A stretch of DNA of 10,042 nucleotides from Lachnoclostridium sp. UBA1781 (GTDB lineage Bacteria; Bacillota; Clostridia; Lachnospirales; Lachnospiraceae): the NCBI GenBank assembly GCA_002315495.1, contig DCGJ01000035.1, positions 9,577-19,618 of the forward strand. The letters run 5' to 3'. Within the stretch, counting starts at the first letter, position 1. Each line of letters begins with the position of its first letter. The position numbers and the translations under genes are program-made. Positions 1 through 8,038 of this stretch are shown here, one piece after another. The notes under the pieces were generated by a model that was given only the letters and a program-made list of their open reading frames with translations, searched no databases and had not been told where the DNA came from.

Positions 1-345
1 TCGACGATTTTCAATTGGACAAGTTTAACCTCCACGGAAGCGAAAGTGCGGAGTATGAATGGTTTCACGGAGAGTTAGCGTCGGGGAATCGGAACGAAGC
101 TCCTGGCGGATGTGGAGGCACATGCCAGGGAAAACGGCATTGAGAAACTACTCACCGGAGGCGTTTCTTCCAGACTGTTCATCGGGGCTACCTCGGAGAG
201 CTGGGGCTTCTTTGAAAAACAGGGTTTTACATCGGTTGGTGGCTGTGAGGAGATGCTGTTACATCTCGACGATTTTCAATTGGACAAGTTAAACCTCCAC
301 GGAAGCGAAAGTGCGGAGTATGAATGGTTTCACGGAGAGTTAGCG
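1..345. repeat. 265-bp direct (tandem) duplication within the GNAT gene, first copy truncated by the window edge
   Basis: Positions 1-80 recur at 266-345 with one difference (T at 26, A at 291). Directly after each copy the sequences diverge (TCGGGGAATC after 80, GAGATAAAGG after 345). This is the pattern of a tandem duplication of the 265-bp unit 81-345, of which only the last 80 bases of the first copy are visible. As 265 is not a multiple of three, the duplication puts the first copy (frame starting at position 3) out of register with the remaining GNAT gene and leads to a TGA at 142-144. An assembly error at a sequence end would look the same. Confidence 0.8.
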
Positions 346-717
346 GAGATAAAGGCTGCAGTCTCTCTGGTGGACGAGGACTGGCCGCAGTATTTTACTG
401 ATTCGGGGAGCATTTTTGTGGCGAGAGTAAATGGGGAGATTGCGAGCTTCTGCCTGGTTGATCTAGATTGTCAGAATTACCTGACGGACCGGTACGGAAA
501 GGTCGGAATGCCGGGCTGTGTGGGCACGGTGCCAAAGTTTCGAAACAAAGGAATCGGGCTGGAAATGGTCGCCCGCGCGACAGATTACCTAAAGGCTCAA
601 GGGATGGAGGTCTCCTTTATCTACTATACCGGAGTGGCTGAATGGTATGAGAAAATCGGCTATCGGACATTTCTTTCCGAGCGTTTCGGTGTGAAGAACA
701 TTATTTCGTGTATGTGA
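112..717 (+). CDS. Double-domain GNAT N-acetyltransferase, 5' end missing or disrupted
   Basis: The protein carries two GNAT (acetyl-CoA-dependent N-acetyltransferase) domains in tandem; the acceptor substrate cannot be told. Homology already begins at about position 82, where the frame reads RGIGTKLLADVEAHAR, the acetyl-CoA pyrophosphate-binding motif A of the first domain. That domain ends with the typical FFEKQGF strand near 210-227. The second domain has PKFRNKGIGLEMVARA (about 532-580) and ends in EWYEKIGYRTF (about 640-672). The frame is closed by TAG at 76-78, and GTG at 112 is only the first start-like codon; it lies inside motif A and has no good ribosome site, so it is not the true start. 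The real start has been cut off by the 265-bp duplication at the left edge. The stop at 715-717 lies inside the ribosome site region of the next gene, suggesting one transcript. Confident of the family, unsure whether the gene is functional. Confidence 0.75.
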   Translation: MEAHARENGIEKLLTGGVSSRLFIGATSESWGFFEKQGFTSVGGCEEMLLHLDDFQLDKLNLHGSESAEYEWFHGELAEIKAAVSLVDEDWPQYFTDSGSIFVARVNGEIASFCLVDLDCQNYLTDRYGKVGMPGCVGTVPKFRNKGIGLEMVARATDYLKAQGMEVSFIYYTGVAEWYEKIGYRTFLSERFGVKNIISCM

Positions 718-731
718 AGGGGAAAATGCGT

Positions 732-1235
732 ATGATTCATGTGCGATTACAAAATAGAATTCTCGATAACAAAACCAGTGTTGTGATGTTTCTGCCACTT
801 TTTATCTGGGTGGCGGTCCTTTTGGGGACGTTCTTTACGATGCTTGCAACGAGTTGGTATCGACTGGTCCCTGTCCTGGGGGTTGAATTTTTGTGTATTA
901 TCCCCGTGTTTCTCCTTTGCAAGTCTCGCGTCGGGAAGGCATTTGCCACTTTGGACGGAAAGTTTTATGAGGCCGATATCGAAGTAAGAGACCGAAAGCT
1001 GTATTACAATAACAAGGAGCTGAAGCTTCACTGCGACAAAAGAACCGGGACGATATCGCTCCGACATGAAATGATTGCCGGAAAGTACCAAACGAGGGCA
1101 TTCGACTTCTGGGCAATCGTTTGTGACGAGGATCGGGAGATGTTTCTGGAGGTTTGCAACTTCTACCATGTGAAGGTTCCGAAAAGGAAGATAAGAGAAG
1201 CTAATCAAAAGAATGCTTCAAAAAAATCCGTTTGA
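732..1235 (+). CDS. Small membrane protein of unknown function, two predicted helices
   Basis: I do not recognise this 167-residue protein. It begins with a short polar stretch, followed by two hydrophobic segments at about residues 17-39 (rich in F, L, V, W) and 45-63. The remaining ~100 residues are soluble, with alternating strand-like pieces (around KFYEADIEVRDRKLYY and a hydrophobic FDFWAIV), and end in a strongly basic tail. The layout of two helices plus a beta-rich cytoplasmic domain resembles small PH-like membrane proteins, but this is only inference. ATG at 732 is preferred because AAGGGG at 717-722 lies nine bases before it; ATG at 726 would have only three bases of spacing. The gap to the preceding acetyltransferase stop is 14 bases, so the two are probably co-transcribed and translationally coupled. 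The stop codon overlaps the -35 box of the transketolase promoter. Confidence 0.7.
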   Translation: MIHVRLQNRILDNKTSVVMFLPLFIWVAVLLGTFFTMLATSWYRLVPVLGVEFLCIIPVFLLCKSRVGKAFATLDGKFYEADIEVRDRKLYYNNKELKLHCDKRTGTISLRHEMIAGKYQTRAFDFWAIVCDEDREMFLEVCNFYHVKVPKRKIREANQKNASKKSV

Positions 1236-1260
1236 ACTTTTCCTCTTGTTATGCTACTAT
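1232..1260 (+). promoter_or_regulatory. Sigma-A-type promoter of tkt with extended -10
   Basis: TTGAAC at 1232-1237 and TACTAT at 1255-1260 are separated by 17 bases. A TG at 1252-1253 gives the extended -10 form TGCTACTAT. The -35 box overlaps the TGA stop (1233-1235) of the preceding membrane-protein gene. Transcription would start near 1267, leaving a leader of about 88 bases before the transketolase start. Confidence 0.65.
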
Positions 1261-1315
1261 CGAAATGGGTACGTGCGCGTATCCGAAAGCCGCATTTTGC
1301 GAAGAAAGTATATGC

Positions 1316-1329
1316 TCGCCGAAAGGCGA
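1316..1329 (+). other. Small GNRA hairpin in the tkt leader
   Basis: TCGCC at 1316-1320 pairs with GGCGA at 1325-1329 around a GAAA tetraloop, 12 bases upstream of the ribosome site GGAGGG (1342-1347). It could stabilise the 5' end of a strongly expressed mRNA. There are no competing pairings to suggest a switch. Confidence 0.4.
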
Positions 1330-1354
1330 AACAAATAAAATGGAGGGTTCTTTT

Positions 1355-3337
1355 ATGAGTAACATTGATACTATGTCTGTAAATGCCATTCGTGTCTTGG
1401 CAGCAGACGCAATCCAGAAGGCAAAGAGTGGCCACCCGGGTCTTCCTCTTGGTTCTGCACCGGTAGCTTACGAACTTTGGGCTAAGCACATGAAGCATAA
1501 TCCGGCTAATCCGGACTGGGCTGACAGAGATCGTTTCATCCTTTCCGGCGGTCATGGTTCCACCCTGCTTTATTCCCTTCTTCACTTGTTTGGCTATGGC
1601 CTTACCAAGGAAGATATGATGAATTTCCGTCAGGACGGTTCCCTTACCCCTGGTCATCCGGAGTATCGTCACACCCGTGGTGTAGAAGCTACCACCGGAC
1701 CTCTTGGCGCAGGTATGGGTATGGCTGTTGGTATGGCAATGGCTGAGGCGCATTTGGCTGCAAAGTTCAACAAGGATGGCTTCCCTGTTGTTGACCATTA
1801 CACCTATGTTCTTGGTGGCGACGGCTGTATGATGGAGGGTATCAGCTACGAGGCAATGTCTCTTGCAGGTACACTTGGTCTTAGCAAGTTGATCGTATTC
1901 TATGATAGCAACCGCATCTCCATCGAGGGTTGCACCGATATCGCATTTACCGAAAATGTACAGGCTAGATTCCAGTCCATGGGCTTCCAGACTCTCGTTG
2001 TAGAGGATGGTAACAACCTTGACGAGATCGCAAAGGCAATCGAGGCTGCTAAGGCAGAGACCACGAAGCCTTCCATGATTACCGTTAAGACGCAGATCGG
2101 TTATGGCTGCCCGGCAAAGCAGGGTAAGGCATCCGCTCACGGTGAGCCTCTTGGTGATGAGAATGTTGCAGCAATGAAGGAATTCCTTGGCTGGCCTTCT
2201 CAGGAGCCGTTCTATGTTCCGGAAGAAGTATATGATAACTACAAGGCACTTGCTGCAAATGGTGCTAAGGCTGAAGAAGCTTGGAACGCTATGTTCGCTG
2301 AGTACTGCGCGAAGTACCCGGAGATGAAGAAGGCTTGGGACGATGAGTTCAATATGGACATCGCTCTTCCTTTGATTGATGATGAAGAGTACTGGGCTTA
2401 TGATGAGAAGGCTGACGCTACCAGAAACCTTAGCGGTTGGGCTCTCAACAAGCTTGTAGATAAGGTTCCGAACCTCATTGGTGGTTCTGCTGACCTTGCT
2501 CCGTCCAACAAGACGGCTATGAAGGGTATCGCAGACTTCTCCAAGGAGGACTACAGCGGACGTAACCTTCACTTTGGTGTACGTGAGTTCGCAATGGCAG
2601 CCATTTCCAATGGTATGGTGCTGCATGGCCTTCGTGCATACTGCGCAACCTTCTTCGTATTCAGTGATTATGTAAAGCCGATGGCTCGTCTTTCCGCTTT
2701 GATGCGTATCCCGACCACCTTCGTACTTACCCATGACTCCATCGGTGTAGGTGAAGACGGTCCGACCCATGAGCCGATTGAGCAGCTCGCAATGCTTCGT
2801 TCCCTGCCGAATTTCCATGTATTCCGTCCGGCAGATGCTACCGAGACTTTGGCTGCTTGGTACAGTGCAGTAACCTCTAAGGAGACCCCTACCGCACTCG
2901 TTCTTACCCGTCAGAATCTTCCGCAGCTTGCAGGCTCCTCTAAGGAAGCTTTGAAGGGTGCTTACATCATCGAGGATTCCGCTAAGGAAACTCCGGATGC
3001 AATCATTCTTGCAAGCGGTTCCGAAGTAAGCATTTCCCTTGAGGCAAAGGCTACTCTCGCAGCAGAAGGTATCGACGTTCGCGTGGTATCCGTTCCTTGT
3101 ATGGACCTCTTCGAGGAGCAGAGCGAGGAGTACAAGGCTTCCGTTCTTCCGAAGAATGTTCGTGCACGTGTAGCTGTTGAGGCTCTCAGTGATTACGGCT
3201 GGGGCAAGTACGTTGGTCTCGACGGTGCTTACGTAACCATGCATGGCTTTGGTGCTTCCGCACCGGCTAAGGTATTGTTCGAGAAATTCGGCATTACCGC
3301 TGCAAATGTTGTTGCAACCGTAAAGAGCGTATTGTAA
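1355..3337 (+). CDS. tkt: Transketolase
   Basis: Transketolase is the thiamine-diphosphate enzyme that moves two-carbon ketol units between sugar phosphates in the non-oxidative pentose phosphate pathway in the cytoplasm. The 660-residue product has the usual full length. Visible landmarks are H27 in SGHPG, H67 in GGHGS, TPGHPE and GPLGAG around the substrate channel, the ThDP motif GGDGCMMEG (D156) with N186 in YDSN, and LHFGVREFAM, whose E411 is the cofactor-activating glutamate. THDSIGVGEDGPTHEP and LVLTRQNLP follow. ATG at 1355 is chosen because GGAGGG at 1342-1347 sits seven bases before it; an in-frame ATG at 1340 overlaps that site. The gene has its own promoter and terminator and is therefore monocistronic. 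Codon use is strongly biased (CTT for Leu, GGT for Gly, few rare codons), unlike the neighbouring genes, which indicates high expression. Confidence 0.97.
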   Translation: MSNIDTMSVNAIRVLAADAIQKAKSGHPGLPLGSAPVAYELWAKHMKHNPANPDWADRDRFILSGGHGSTLLYSLLHLFGYGLTKEDMMNFRQDGSLTPGHPEYRHTRGVEATTGPLGAGMGMAVGMAMAEAHLAAKFNKDGFPVVDHYTYVLGGDGCMMEGISYEAMSLAGTLGLSKLIVFYDSNRISIEGCTDIAFTENVQARFQSMGFQTLVVEDGNNLDEIAKAIEAAKAETTKPSMITVKTQIGYGCPAKQGKASAHGEPLGDENVAAMKEFLGWPSQEPFYVPEEVYDNYKALAANGAKAEEAWNAMFAEYCAKYPEMKKAWDDEFNMDIALPLIDDEEYWAYDEKADATRNLSGWALNKLVDKVPNLIGGSADLAPSNKTAMKGIADFSKEDYSGRNLHFGVREFAMAAISNGMVLHGLRAYCATFFVFSDYVKPMARLSALMRIPTTFVLTHDSIGVGEDGPTHEPIEQLAMLRSLPNFHVFRPADATETLAAWYSAVTSKETPTALVLTRQNLPQLAGSSKEALKGAYIIEDSAKETPDAIILASGSEVSISLEAKATLAAEGIDVRVVSVPCMDLFEEQSEEYKASVLPKNVRARVAVEALSDYGWGKYVGLDGAYVTMHGFGASAPAKVLFEKFGITAANVVATVKSVL

Positions 3338-3359
3338 TTCGCTGACTTGAGATGATTTG

Positions 3360-3396
3360 AAAGGCAATGATTCAGAAATGGATCATTGCCTTTTTT
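3360..3396 (+). terminator. Rho-independent terminator after tkt
   Basis: AAGGCAATGAT (3361-3371) pairs perfectly with ATCATTGCCTT (3382-3392) over 11 bp, with a ten-base loop. The right arm runs directly into six T residues (3391-3396). It lies 23 bases after the transketolase stop. Confidence 0.93.
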
Positions 3397-3457
3397 GTCA
3401 TTCTTTATACACAAGATGGAACACCGGAATTGCAGCTACCGTCAGGTAAAAAAGCGA

Positions 3458-3487
3458 TTGTAGAAACCCGTTCGTTTGGTGTATAAT
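3458..3487 (+). promoter_or_regulatory. Probable promoter of the lipoprotein/nucleotidase unit
   Basis: A perfect -10 box TATAAT lies at 3482-3487. Eighteen bases upstream is TTGTAG (3458-3463), a weak match to the -35 consensus. Transcription would start near 3494, giving a leader of about 47 bases. It stands between the tkt terminator and the lipoprotein start, where a promoter is needed. Confidence 0.55.
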
Positions 3488-3540
3488 TCGTGTGGTGGAC
3501 ATCTGACACCGAAAGTACGACAGACGAAAAGGGAAACATC

Positions 3541-5226
3541 ATGAAAAAGAAATCATTATTAGCAATGGGATTACTGTCAGCAATGCTCTTTACGGGATGC
3601 GGAGACCTGGTTTCCGAACCGCTCGAAGGAGATTCTGCGGCGACCTATCTCAATAACAGTGCGCTGACCGAAGAGCAGCAGCTTTTAGTTACCGGAAAGG
3701 CGACGGCGGCTGAGACAACGTTACCGAGTCTGCTTGGATTTACCACCAATCTGAATGTAAATGGCATGGCGGTGGATAACTTTTACCGACAGGATGAGAT
3801 TCATTTTGGAAGTGGCAGTGAATATACGACTGTGGAGGGCGTTATTACGTTCCGTGGGAACAACTATCGTTCCACAGCAGCTTTCGGCAACGTGAATATC
3901 AGCAAGAAGACCTTGGAGGTTTTGTGGGAAATCGAAACCGGAAGTCTGAAGAAGACCGTAAAAAAGGGCGAGTGGACCGGCTCCGGCTGGACCGGACAGC
4001 CGCTTTTGGTTCGTTGGGATGAAGCAACCAAGCAGAAGATGAAGAGTCTGTATGAATCCAAGCGAAACAAATCGAACTTAGTTGAGGTTATCTATGCGAC
4101 GATGGACGGCCACATTTACTTCCTTGACCTGGAGGACGGAAGTCCGACCCGTGACAAGATTAATCTGGGTTACCCGATTAAGGGCACCGGCTCTCTGTAC
4201 CCGGACGGTACGCCGCTTTACGTGGTAGGTGCCGGCGATGACCAGGAGGAATCCGCGAGAACCTTTATTGTGGACCTGATTGGCGGAAGCATCATTTACG
4301 AATATGGATACGATGACGAGTTTGCGCTTCGAACGGATAATGGAGCATTTTGCGCATTTGACTCGAGCCCGTTGTTCGATGTGGACACCCAGACCTTGAT
4401 TCAGCCGGGTGAAAATGGCGTCCTTTACACCATGAAGCTGAATATGGCGGTGACAGACTCCAAGATTACCGTGAATCCGACGGATATTGTAAAATGGAAC
4501 TATGAGACCGACCGTACCGGCACCGATACGTACTGGCTCGGTATGGAAAGCTCGGCGGTTACGTATGACCATTATATCTATATTGCCAACAATTCCGGCG
4601 ATTTGATGTGCATTGACCTGAATACGATGGAGCTTGTGTGGAGCCAGGACATTGTGGACGACAGCAACGCGTCTCCGGTTTTGGATGTGGATACTTCTAC
4701 CGGAACGGCGTACATTTACATTTCGACGTCACTTCACTGGACACAGAGCAAGAAGGCGGCCGGCGACATTCCGATTTTCAAGATCAATGCGGCAACCGGC
4801 GAGATTATCTGGAAGCGCAGCTATTCCTGTAAGACCGTGGACGGTGTCAGTGGTGGTGTGCAGGCGACGGCAGCACTTGGTGAGAACAACGTAAAAGACT
4901 TGGTGTACTTTAATATTGCGCGTACCGGCGGTAAGAAGAGCGGTAAGATTGTTGCTATCGATAAGAAGACCGGCGGTGAAGCGTGGAGTGTTGAGTTAAA
5001 GTATTACAGCTGGTCCAGCCCGGTTCTGGTGTACGACCAGAAGGGAGACGGGTATTTGATCGTGTGTGAGTCCGGCGGCAATATGCATTTGCTCAATGCA
5101 AGAACCGGTGAGCTTTTGAGCACCGTGGACCTTGGGGATAACATTGAGGCCAGTCCGGCGGTGTTTAATAATACGATTGTTGTCGGAACCCGTGGTAAGA
5201 AGATCTACGGAATTACGATTAAGTAG
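3541..5226 (+). CDS. Lipoprotein with PQQ-like (BamB-type) beta-propeller
   Basis: This 561-residue product is probably a membrane-anchored extracellular lipoprotein of unknown precise role. The signal peptide is MKKKSLLAMGLLSAMLFTGC, with C20 as the likely lipidated residue; F at -3 instead of L makes the lipobox slightly unusual. A low-complexity linker follows to about residue 97. From about 98 to the end there are blade-like repeats of the PQQ/WD-like propeller kind, each with a strand, a turn such as TGE or TGG, and a W or equivalent: IDLNTMELVW, INAATGEIIW, IDKKTGGEAW, LNARTGELLS. No catalytic quinoprotein residues are apparent, so binding or scaffolding is more likely than dehydrogenase activity. 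The start at 3541 fits the signal peptide; its ribosome site (AAAAGGGA, about 3527-3534) is moderate. The next gene starts 43 bases after the stop with no terminator between, so the two probably form an operon. Confidence 0.85.
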   Translation: MKKKSLLAMGLLSAMLFTGCGDLVSEPLEGDSAATYLNNSALTEEQQLLVTGKATAAETTLPSLLGFTTNLNVNGMAVDNFYRQDEIHFGSGSEYTTVEGVITFRGNNYRSTAAFGNVNISKKTLEVLWEIETGSLKKTVKKGEWTGSGWTGQPLLVRWDEATKQKMKSLYESKRNKSNLVEVIYATMDGHIYFLDLEDGSPTRDKINLGYPIKGTGSLYPDGTPLYVVGAGDDQEESARTFIVDLIGGSIIYEYGYDDEFALRTDNGAFCAFDSSPLFDVDTQTLIQPGENGVLYTMKLNMAVTDSKITVNPTDIVKWNYETDRTGTDTYWLGMESSAVTYDHYIYIANNSGDLMCIDLNTMELVWSQDIVDDSNASPVLDVDTSTGTAYIYISTSLHWTQSKKAAGDIPIFKINAATGEIIWKRSYSCKTVDGVSGGVQATAALGENNVKDLVYFNIARTGGKKSGKIVAIDKKTGGEAWSVELKYYSWSSPVLVYDQKGDGYLIVCESGGNMHLLNARTGELLSTVDLGDNIEASPAVFNNTIVVGTRGKKIYGITIK

Positions 5227-5269
5227 TTTTTGGGAATGAGGGGTTACACCCGGAGAGGCAGATTGAGTT

Positions 5270-6736
5270 ATGGCGGATAAGAAGATTACTTTGATTCATT
5301 CGAATGATATCCACGGGGATTTTCTCGAGGTGGAGAAGGACGGCGTGAAGACCGGCGGTATTGCCCGTCTTTCCGGTTATCTGAAGCAGAAAAGAGCGGA
5401 AGATAAAAATGTGATTTATGCGATTGCGGGCGATATGTTTAAGGGCTCCATCATTGACAGTGAGTACCTTGGTATGTCCACCATTGAGCTTGTGAATCAG
5501 CTCTATCCCGACGTGGTAACGCTTGGCAATCACGAGGTCGATTACGGTATTGCGCATTTGCTTTTCATTGAAAAATGCACGCATTTCCCGATTATTAATG
5601 CAAATATGTTCATCAAAACCAATCATACCCGATTGTTTAATCCTTACGAAATCATTGAGAAGGATGGCATCCGCATCATGTTCATCGGTATCATTACCCA
5701 GGAAGTGCTGGCGATGACGAAGACGGAGAATGTCATTGGGACCTTCGTGGATGCAAGAGAGGCTGCCCGTGAGGTCGGCGTCATCTGTGACACCTATAAG
5801 ACAACGGATATTGACTATACGGTTATTCTTTCTCACGTTGGCTTGGAAGAGGATATCAAGATGGCGGAGATGCTTCCGAAGGAGGCCGGTGTTGACCTGA
5901 TTATCGGCGGTCATACCCACACGCTGATGGAGGAGCCGATGGTAGTAAATGGCATCCCGATTGTACAGGCCGGCTGTGGTACCGACCAGGTAGGTGAGGC
6001 CGAGCTTTTGTTCGATGAGGCGACAAAGGCGCTTAAGGGATTCTCCTGGAAGACCGTTCCGATTACCGAAAGCCTGTGTCCGATCGATGAGCAGGTTGCC
6101 GGCTCGCTTGATACCTACAAGAACGAAACCGATGAGAAATACGCTCAGATTATTACAACCTTTGCACGTCAGCTCACGCATCCGGCGAGAAATCAGGAAA
6201 CCGAGCTCGGAAACCTGTTTGCCGATGTGATGCAGGACGGCTCCAGCTTTGATATTATGCTGCTCGCTTCGGGTAGTATGCGAAAGAAGGAACTTGGTCC
6301 GGTACTTCGCGTGCAGGATTTTAAAGAATTCTTCCCATACGACGATGCGCTTCATATGATTGAGGTGACCGGCGCAGAGCTTCGCAAAATGATTTCCTAC
6401 ATGCTGCGCGAGGAAGCATTTTCTCCGGAGGGACATACGGAATTCTACCAGTTCTCGAAGGATTTCCGTGTGGTATGGTCGAGAAGCAAGCAGGCTTTTG
6501 AAGCATTTACCTTTAAGGGCGAGGAGATTCGCGACGACCAGATGCTAAAGATTGCCCTTCAAAATTACCATTTCAATAACTTTGACGATATCTTCAATCT
6601 GCCGATGGCTCCGATTGTGGAGCGGCACCCGGCGCGTACTGTCGGCGGCTCCATCTGCGGAATCTACGAGGAGCTTCTCTCCTCCGGTTCCAATTTTGAT
6701 GCTGTGGTGGATGGAAGAATTACGGTGAAGGAATAA
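5270..6736 (+). CDS. UshA-like 5'-nucleotidase / metallophosphoesterase, cytoplasmic form
   Basis: The 488-residue product belongs to the 5'-nucleotidase/2',3'-cyclic phosphodiesterase family, two-metal enzymes that remove phosphate from nucleotides or related esters. The N-terminal calcineurin-like domain shows all metal ligands: D13 and H15 in SNDIHG, D55 in AGDMF, N87-H88 in GNHEVD, H189 in SHVG, and H215/H217 in GGHTHT. The C-terminal nucleotidase domain begins near residue 290 and has the family signature TELGNLFADVM (311-321), then SGSMRKK (335-340), equivalent to the N-x-G-x-I-R substrate loop. Most family members are secreted or wall-anchored with ~550 or more residues. Here the protein starts directly with the first catalytic strand and has no signal peptide, so it should act in the cytoplasm. 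ATG at 5270 follows GGAGAGG (5252-5258) at 11 bases. Probably co-transcribed with the lipoprotein gene. The substrate cannot be deduced. Confidence 0.9.
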   Translation: MADKKITLIHSNDIHGDFLEVEKDGVKTGGIARLSGYLKQKRAEDKNVIYAIAGDMFKGSIIDSEYLGMSTIELVNQLYPDVVTLGNHEVDYGIAHLLFIEKCTHFPIINANMFIKTNHTRLFNPYEIIEKDGIRIMFIGIITQEVLAMTKTENVIGTFVDAREAAREVGVICDTYKTTDIDYTVILSHVGLEEDIKMAEMLPKEAGVDLIIGGHTHTLMEEPMVVNGIPIVQAGCGTDQVGEAELLFDEATKALKGFSWKTVPITESLCPIDEQVAGSLDTYKNETDEKYAQIITTFARQLTHPARNQETELGNLFADVMQDGSSFDIMLLASGSMRKKELGPVLRVQDFKEFFPYDDALHMIEVTGAELRKMISYMLREEAFSPEGHTEFYQFSKDFRVVWSRSKQAFEAFTFKGEEIRDDQMLKIALQNYHFNNFDDIFNLPMAPIVERHPARTVGGSICGIYEELLSSGSNFDAVVDGRITVKE

Positions 6737-6751
6737 TTAGGCTACCGGATG

Positions 6752-6780
6752 TTGACAAGGCAGGGGGAGAGGTTTACACT
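6752..6780 (+). promoter_or_regulatory. Promoter of the surface-protein gene
   Basis: A consensus -35 TTGACA at 6752-6757 is followed after 17 bases by TACACT (6775-6780), a four-of-six match to the -10 box. Transcription would start near 6787, just upstream of the ribosome site AAGGAG at 6803-6808. No terminator is visible between the nucleotidase stop (6736) and this promoter, so some read-through from upstream is possible. Confidence 0.6.
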
Positions 6781-6950
6781 TATCACAACCTTGCTACTGG
6801 AAAAGGAGAAAAAAATGAACAAACGAATAAAAGGGTTAGTGGCTCTATTTTTGGTAATGATACTTGCGATTCCAAGTGTAACCTATGCAGAAGAAGAGCT
6901 AACCACGGCAACGCTGTCGATTTTTGATGATAAGTGATGGTTTGTCGCGG

Positions 6951-6971
6951 GGTATACTGTTCCGTTATACC
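6951..6971 (+). other. Hairpin directly downstream of the in-frame TGA
   Basis: GGTATA (6951-6956) pairs with TATACC (6966-6971) around a nine-base loop, CTGTTCCGT. It begins 13 bases after the TGA and is followed immediately by a perfect AGGAGG (6972-6977). Position and size recall recoding elements, but the stem is short and AT-rich. The AGGAGG is followed nine bases later by TTG at 6987, which is out of frame with the surface protein and opens only a short frame ending at 7011-7013. Confidence 0.35.
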
Positions 6972-7627
6972 AGGAGGAGACACGGGTTGAGTATGATTTT
7001 CAAACCCCGTTGAACGAGATTTTTGCACAGGAACTCATTTTTGATCATTACCGTGGTGGCTTTACAAACTCGAAAACGTGGAGTTATTCCGAATTGGATA
7101 ATCATGATATTTTTCGGGAAGAAATGACTATCTTCGAGGTTTCGATGAATCAATCTAACTCACAATATATTGTCACGGAGCATTTTGAGGTTCTTGACAT
7201 GGATAGGCCGCTTTCCAAGGATACATATGAGAGTTACAAGGGAAAGGCATATTCTAGCTGTGGCTCCTTTGTGTATTATATTGATCCGATTTTTGCGGTT
7301 CGCATATATCCGAATTACACTGTTCCGACTGATTTAGTCGGTTCGTCGGGGGATACGCTTTCCGATGTGGAGCTTCCAAAAGAGGTGGTGAATTTTACGG
7401 GAACAAACACCCCGATTGGAGTTTGGTCCTGGAAAGAGCCGACAACCGAGTTGGAGGTGGGAGAACATACTTACACAGCACTGTTTACACCGGAGAGTGA
7501 GTTGGATTTAGATAACCCTGAGCAAAGCGAATATTTTACTTATACCAAGAAGATAGGTCAATATGAAGTGGAGGTTACAGTGACGGTGGAGCCGCCAGCG
7601 GAGGATGAACCGGATGATGGAGAAGAA

Positions 7628-7774
7628 GTAACCACGGATGGAGAAGCGGTAACTACTGACGGTGAAGCGGTAACCACTGACGGGGAAGCGGTAACTACTG
7701 ACGGGGAAGCGGTAACTACTGATGGTGAAGTGGTAACCATTGACGGGGAAACTGTAACCACGGATGATGAAAAT
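7628..7774 (+). repeat. Seven tandem 21-bp repeats encoding VTTDGEA
   Basis: Seven consecutive 21-base units start at 7628, 7649, 7670, 7691, 7712, 7733 and 7754. The first five encode VTTDGE followed by A or V; the sixth reads VTIDGET and the seventh, most diverged, VTTDDEN. Differences among the inner copies are mostly at third codon positions (ACC/ACT, GAC/GAT, GGG/GGT/GGA). This forms a spacer in the wall-spanning part of the surface protein and is likely to vary in copy number between strains. Confidence 0.95.
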
Positions 7775-8038
7775 GGTTCAGTCACTATTGGCGAATCTAA
7801 TGGAGCTGCCGTAGACGAAGAAGAGGAATCCTCAGACAAAGAGGAATCCGATGGTGAAGGTGTTATCGATGATCTCGAGAATGATGTAGAGAAGGAGACT
7901 GAGCAGGGCACCGTAAACGAAACGGACAAGGAAAATGTAGTTAACGAAAATGGAATCGCACCTGGAGACGCTGATGTGGAAGAAGCTGAGAGTTTGGAAC
8001 AAGACATCAATTCTTCTCAGGAGAATCTAACGGATGTC

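Noticed and set aside
1205..3367. A 720-codon open frame on the minus strand lying opposite the whole transketolase gene.
   Set aside because: It is a by-product of the strong codon bias of tkt, which lacks the codons that read as stops on the other strand. Its translation has no recognisable domains, is rich in C, H and S, and has no ribosome site.
5219..6436. A 405-codon minus-strand frame opposite the nucleotidase gene.
   Set aside because: The plus strand encodes a protein with all metal-binding motifs. The antisense product shows no domain and runs into the lipoprotein stop region without any signal.
6935..6937. TGA read as tryptophan under an alternative genetic code.
   Set aside because: TGA acts as a normal terminator for the GNAT gene (715-717) and the membrane protein (1233-1235), and no other gene in the window has internal TGA.
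7558..8010. A minus-strand frame encoding a Ser/Thr-rich protein with SPSVVTA repeats.
   Set aside because: It is the mirror of the VTTDGEA repeats. The plus frame has the signal peptide, ribosome site and anchor; the mirror has none.
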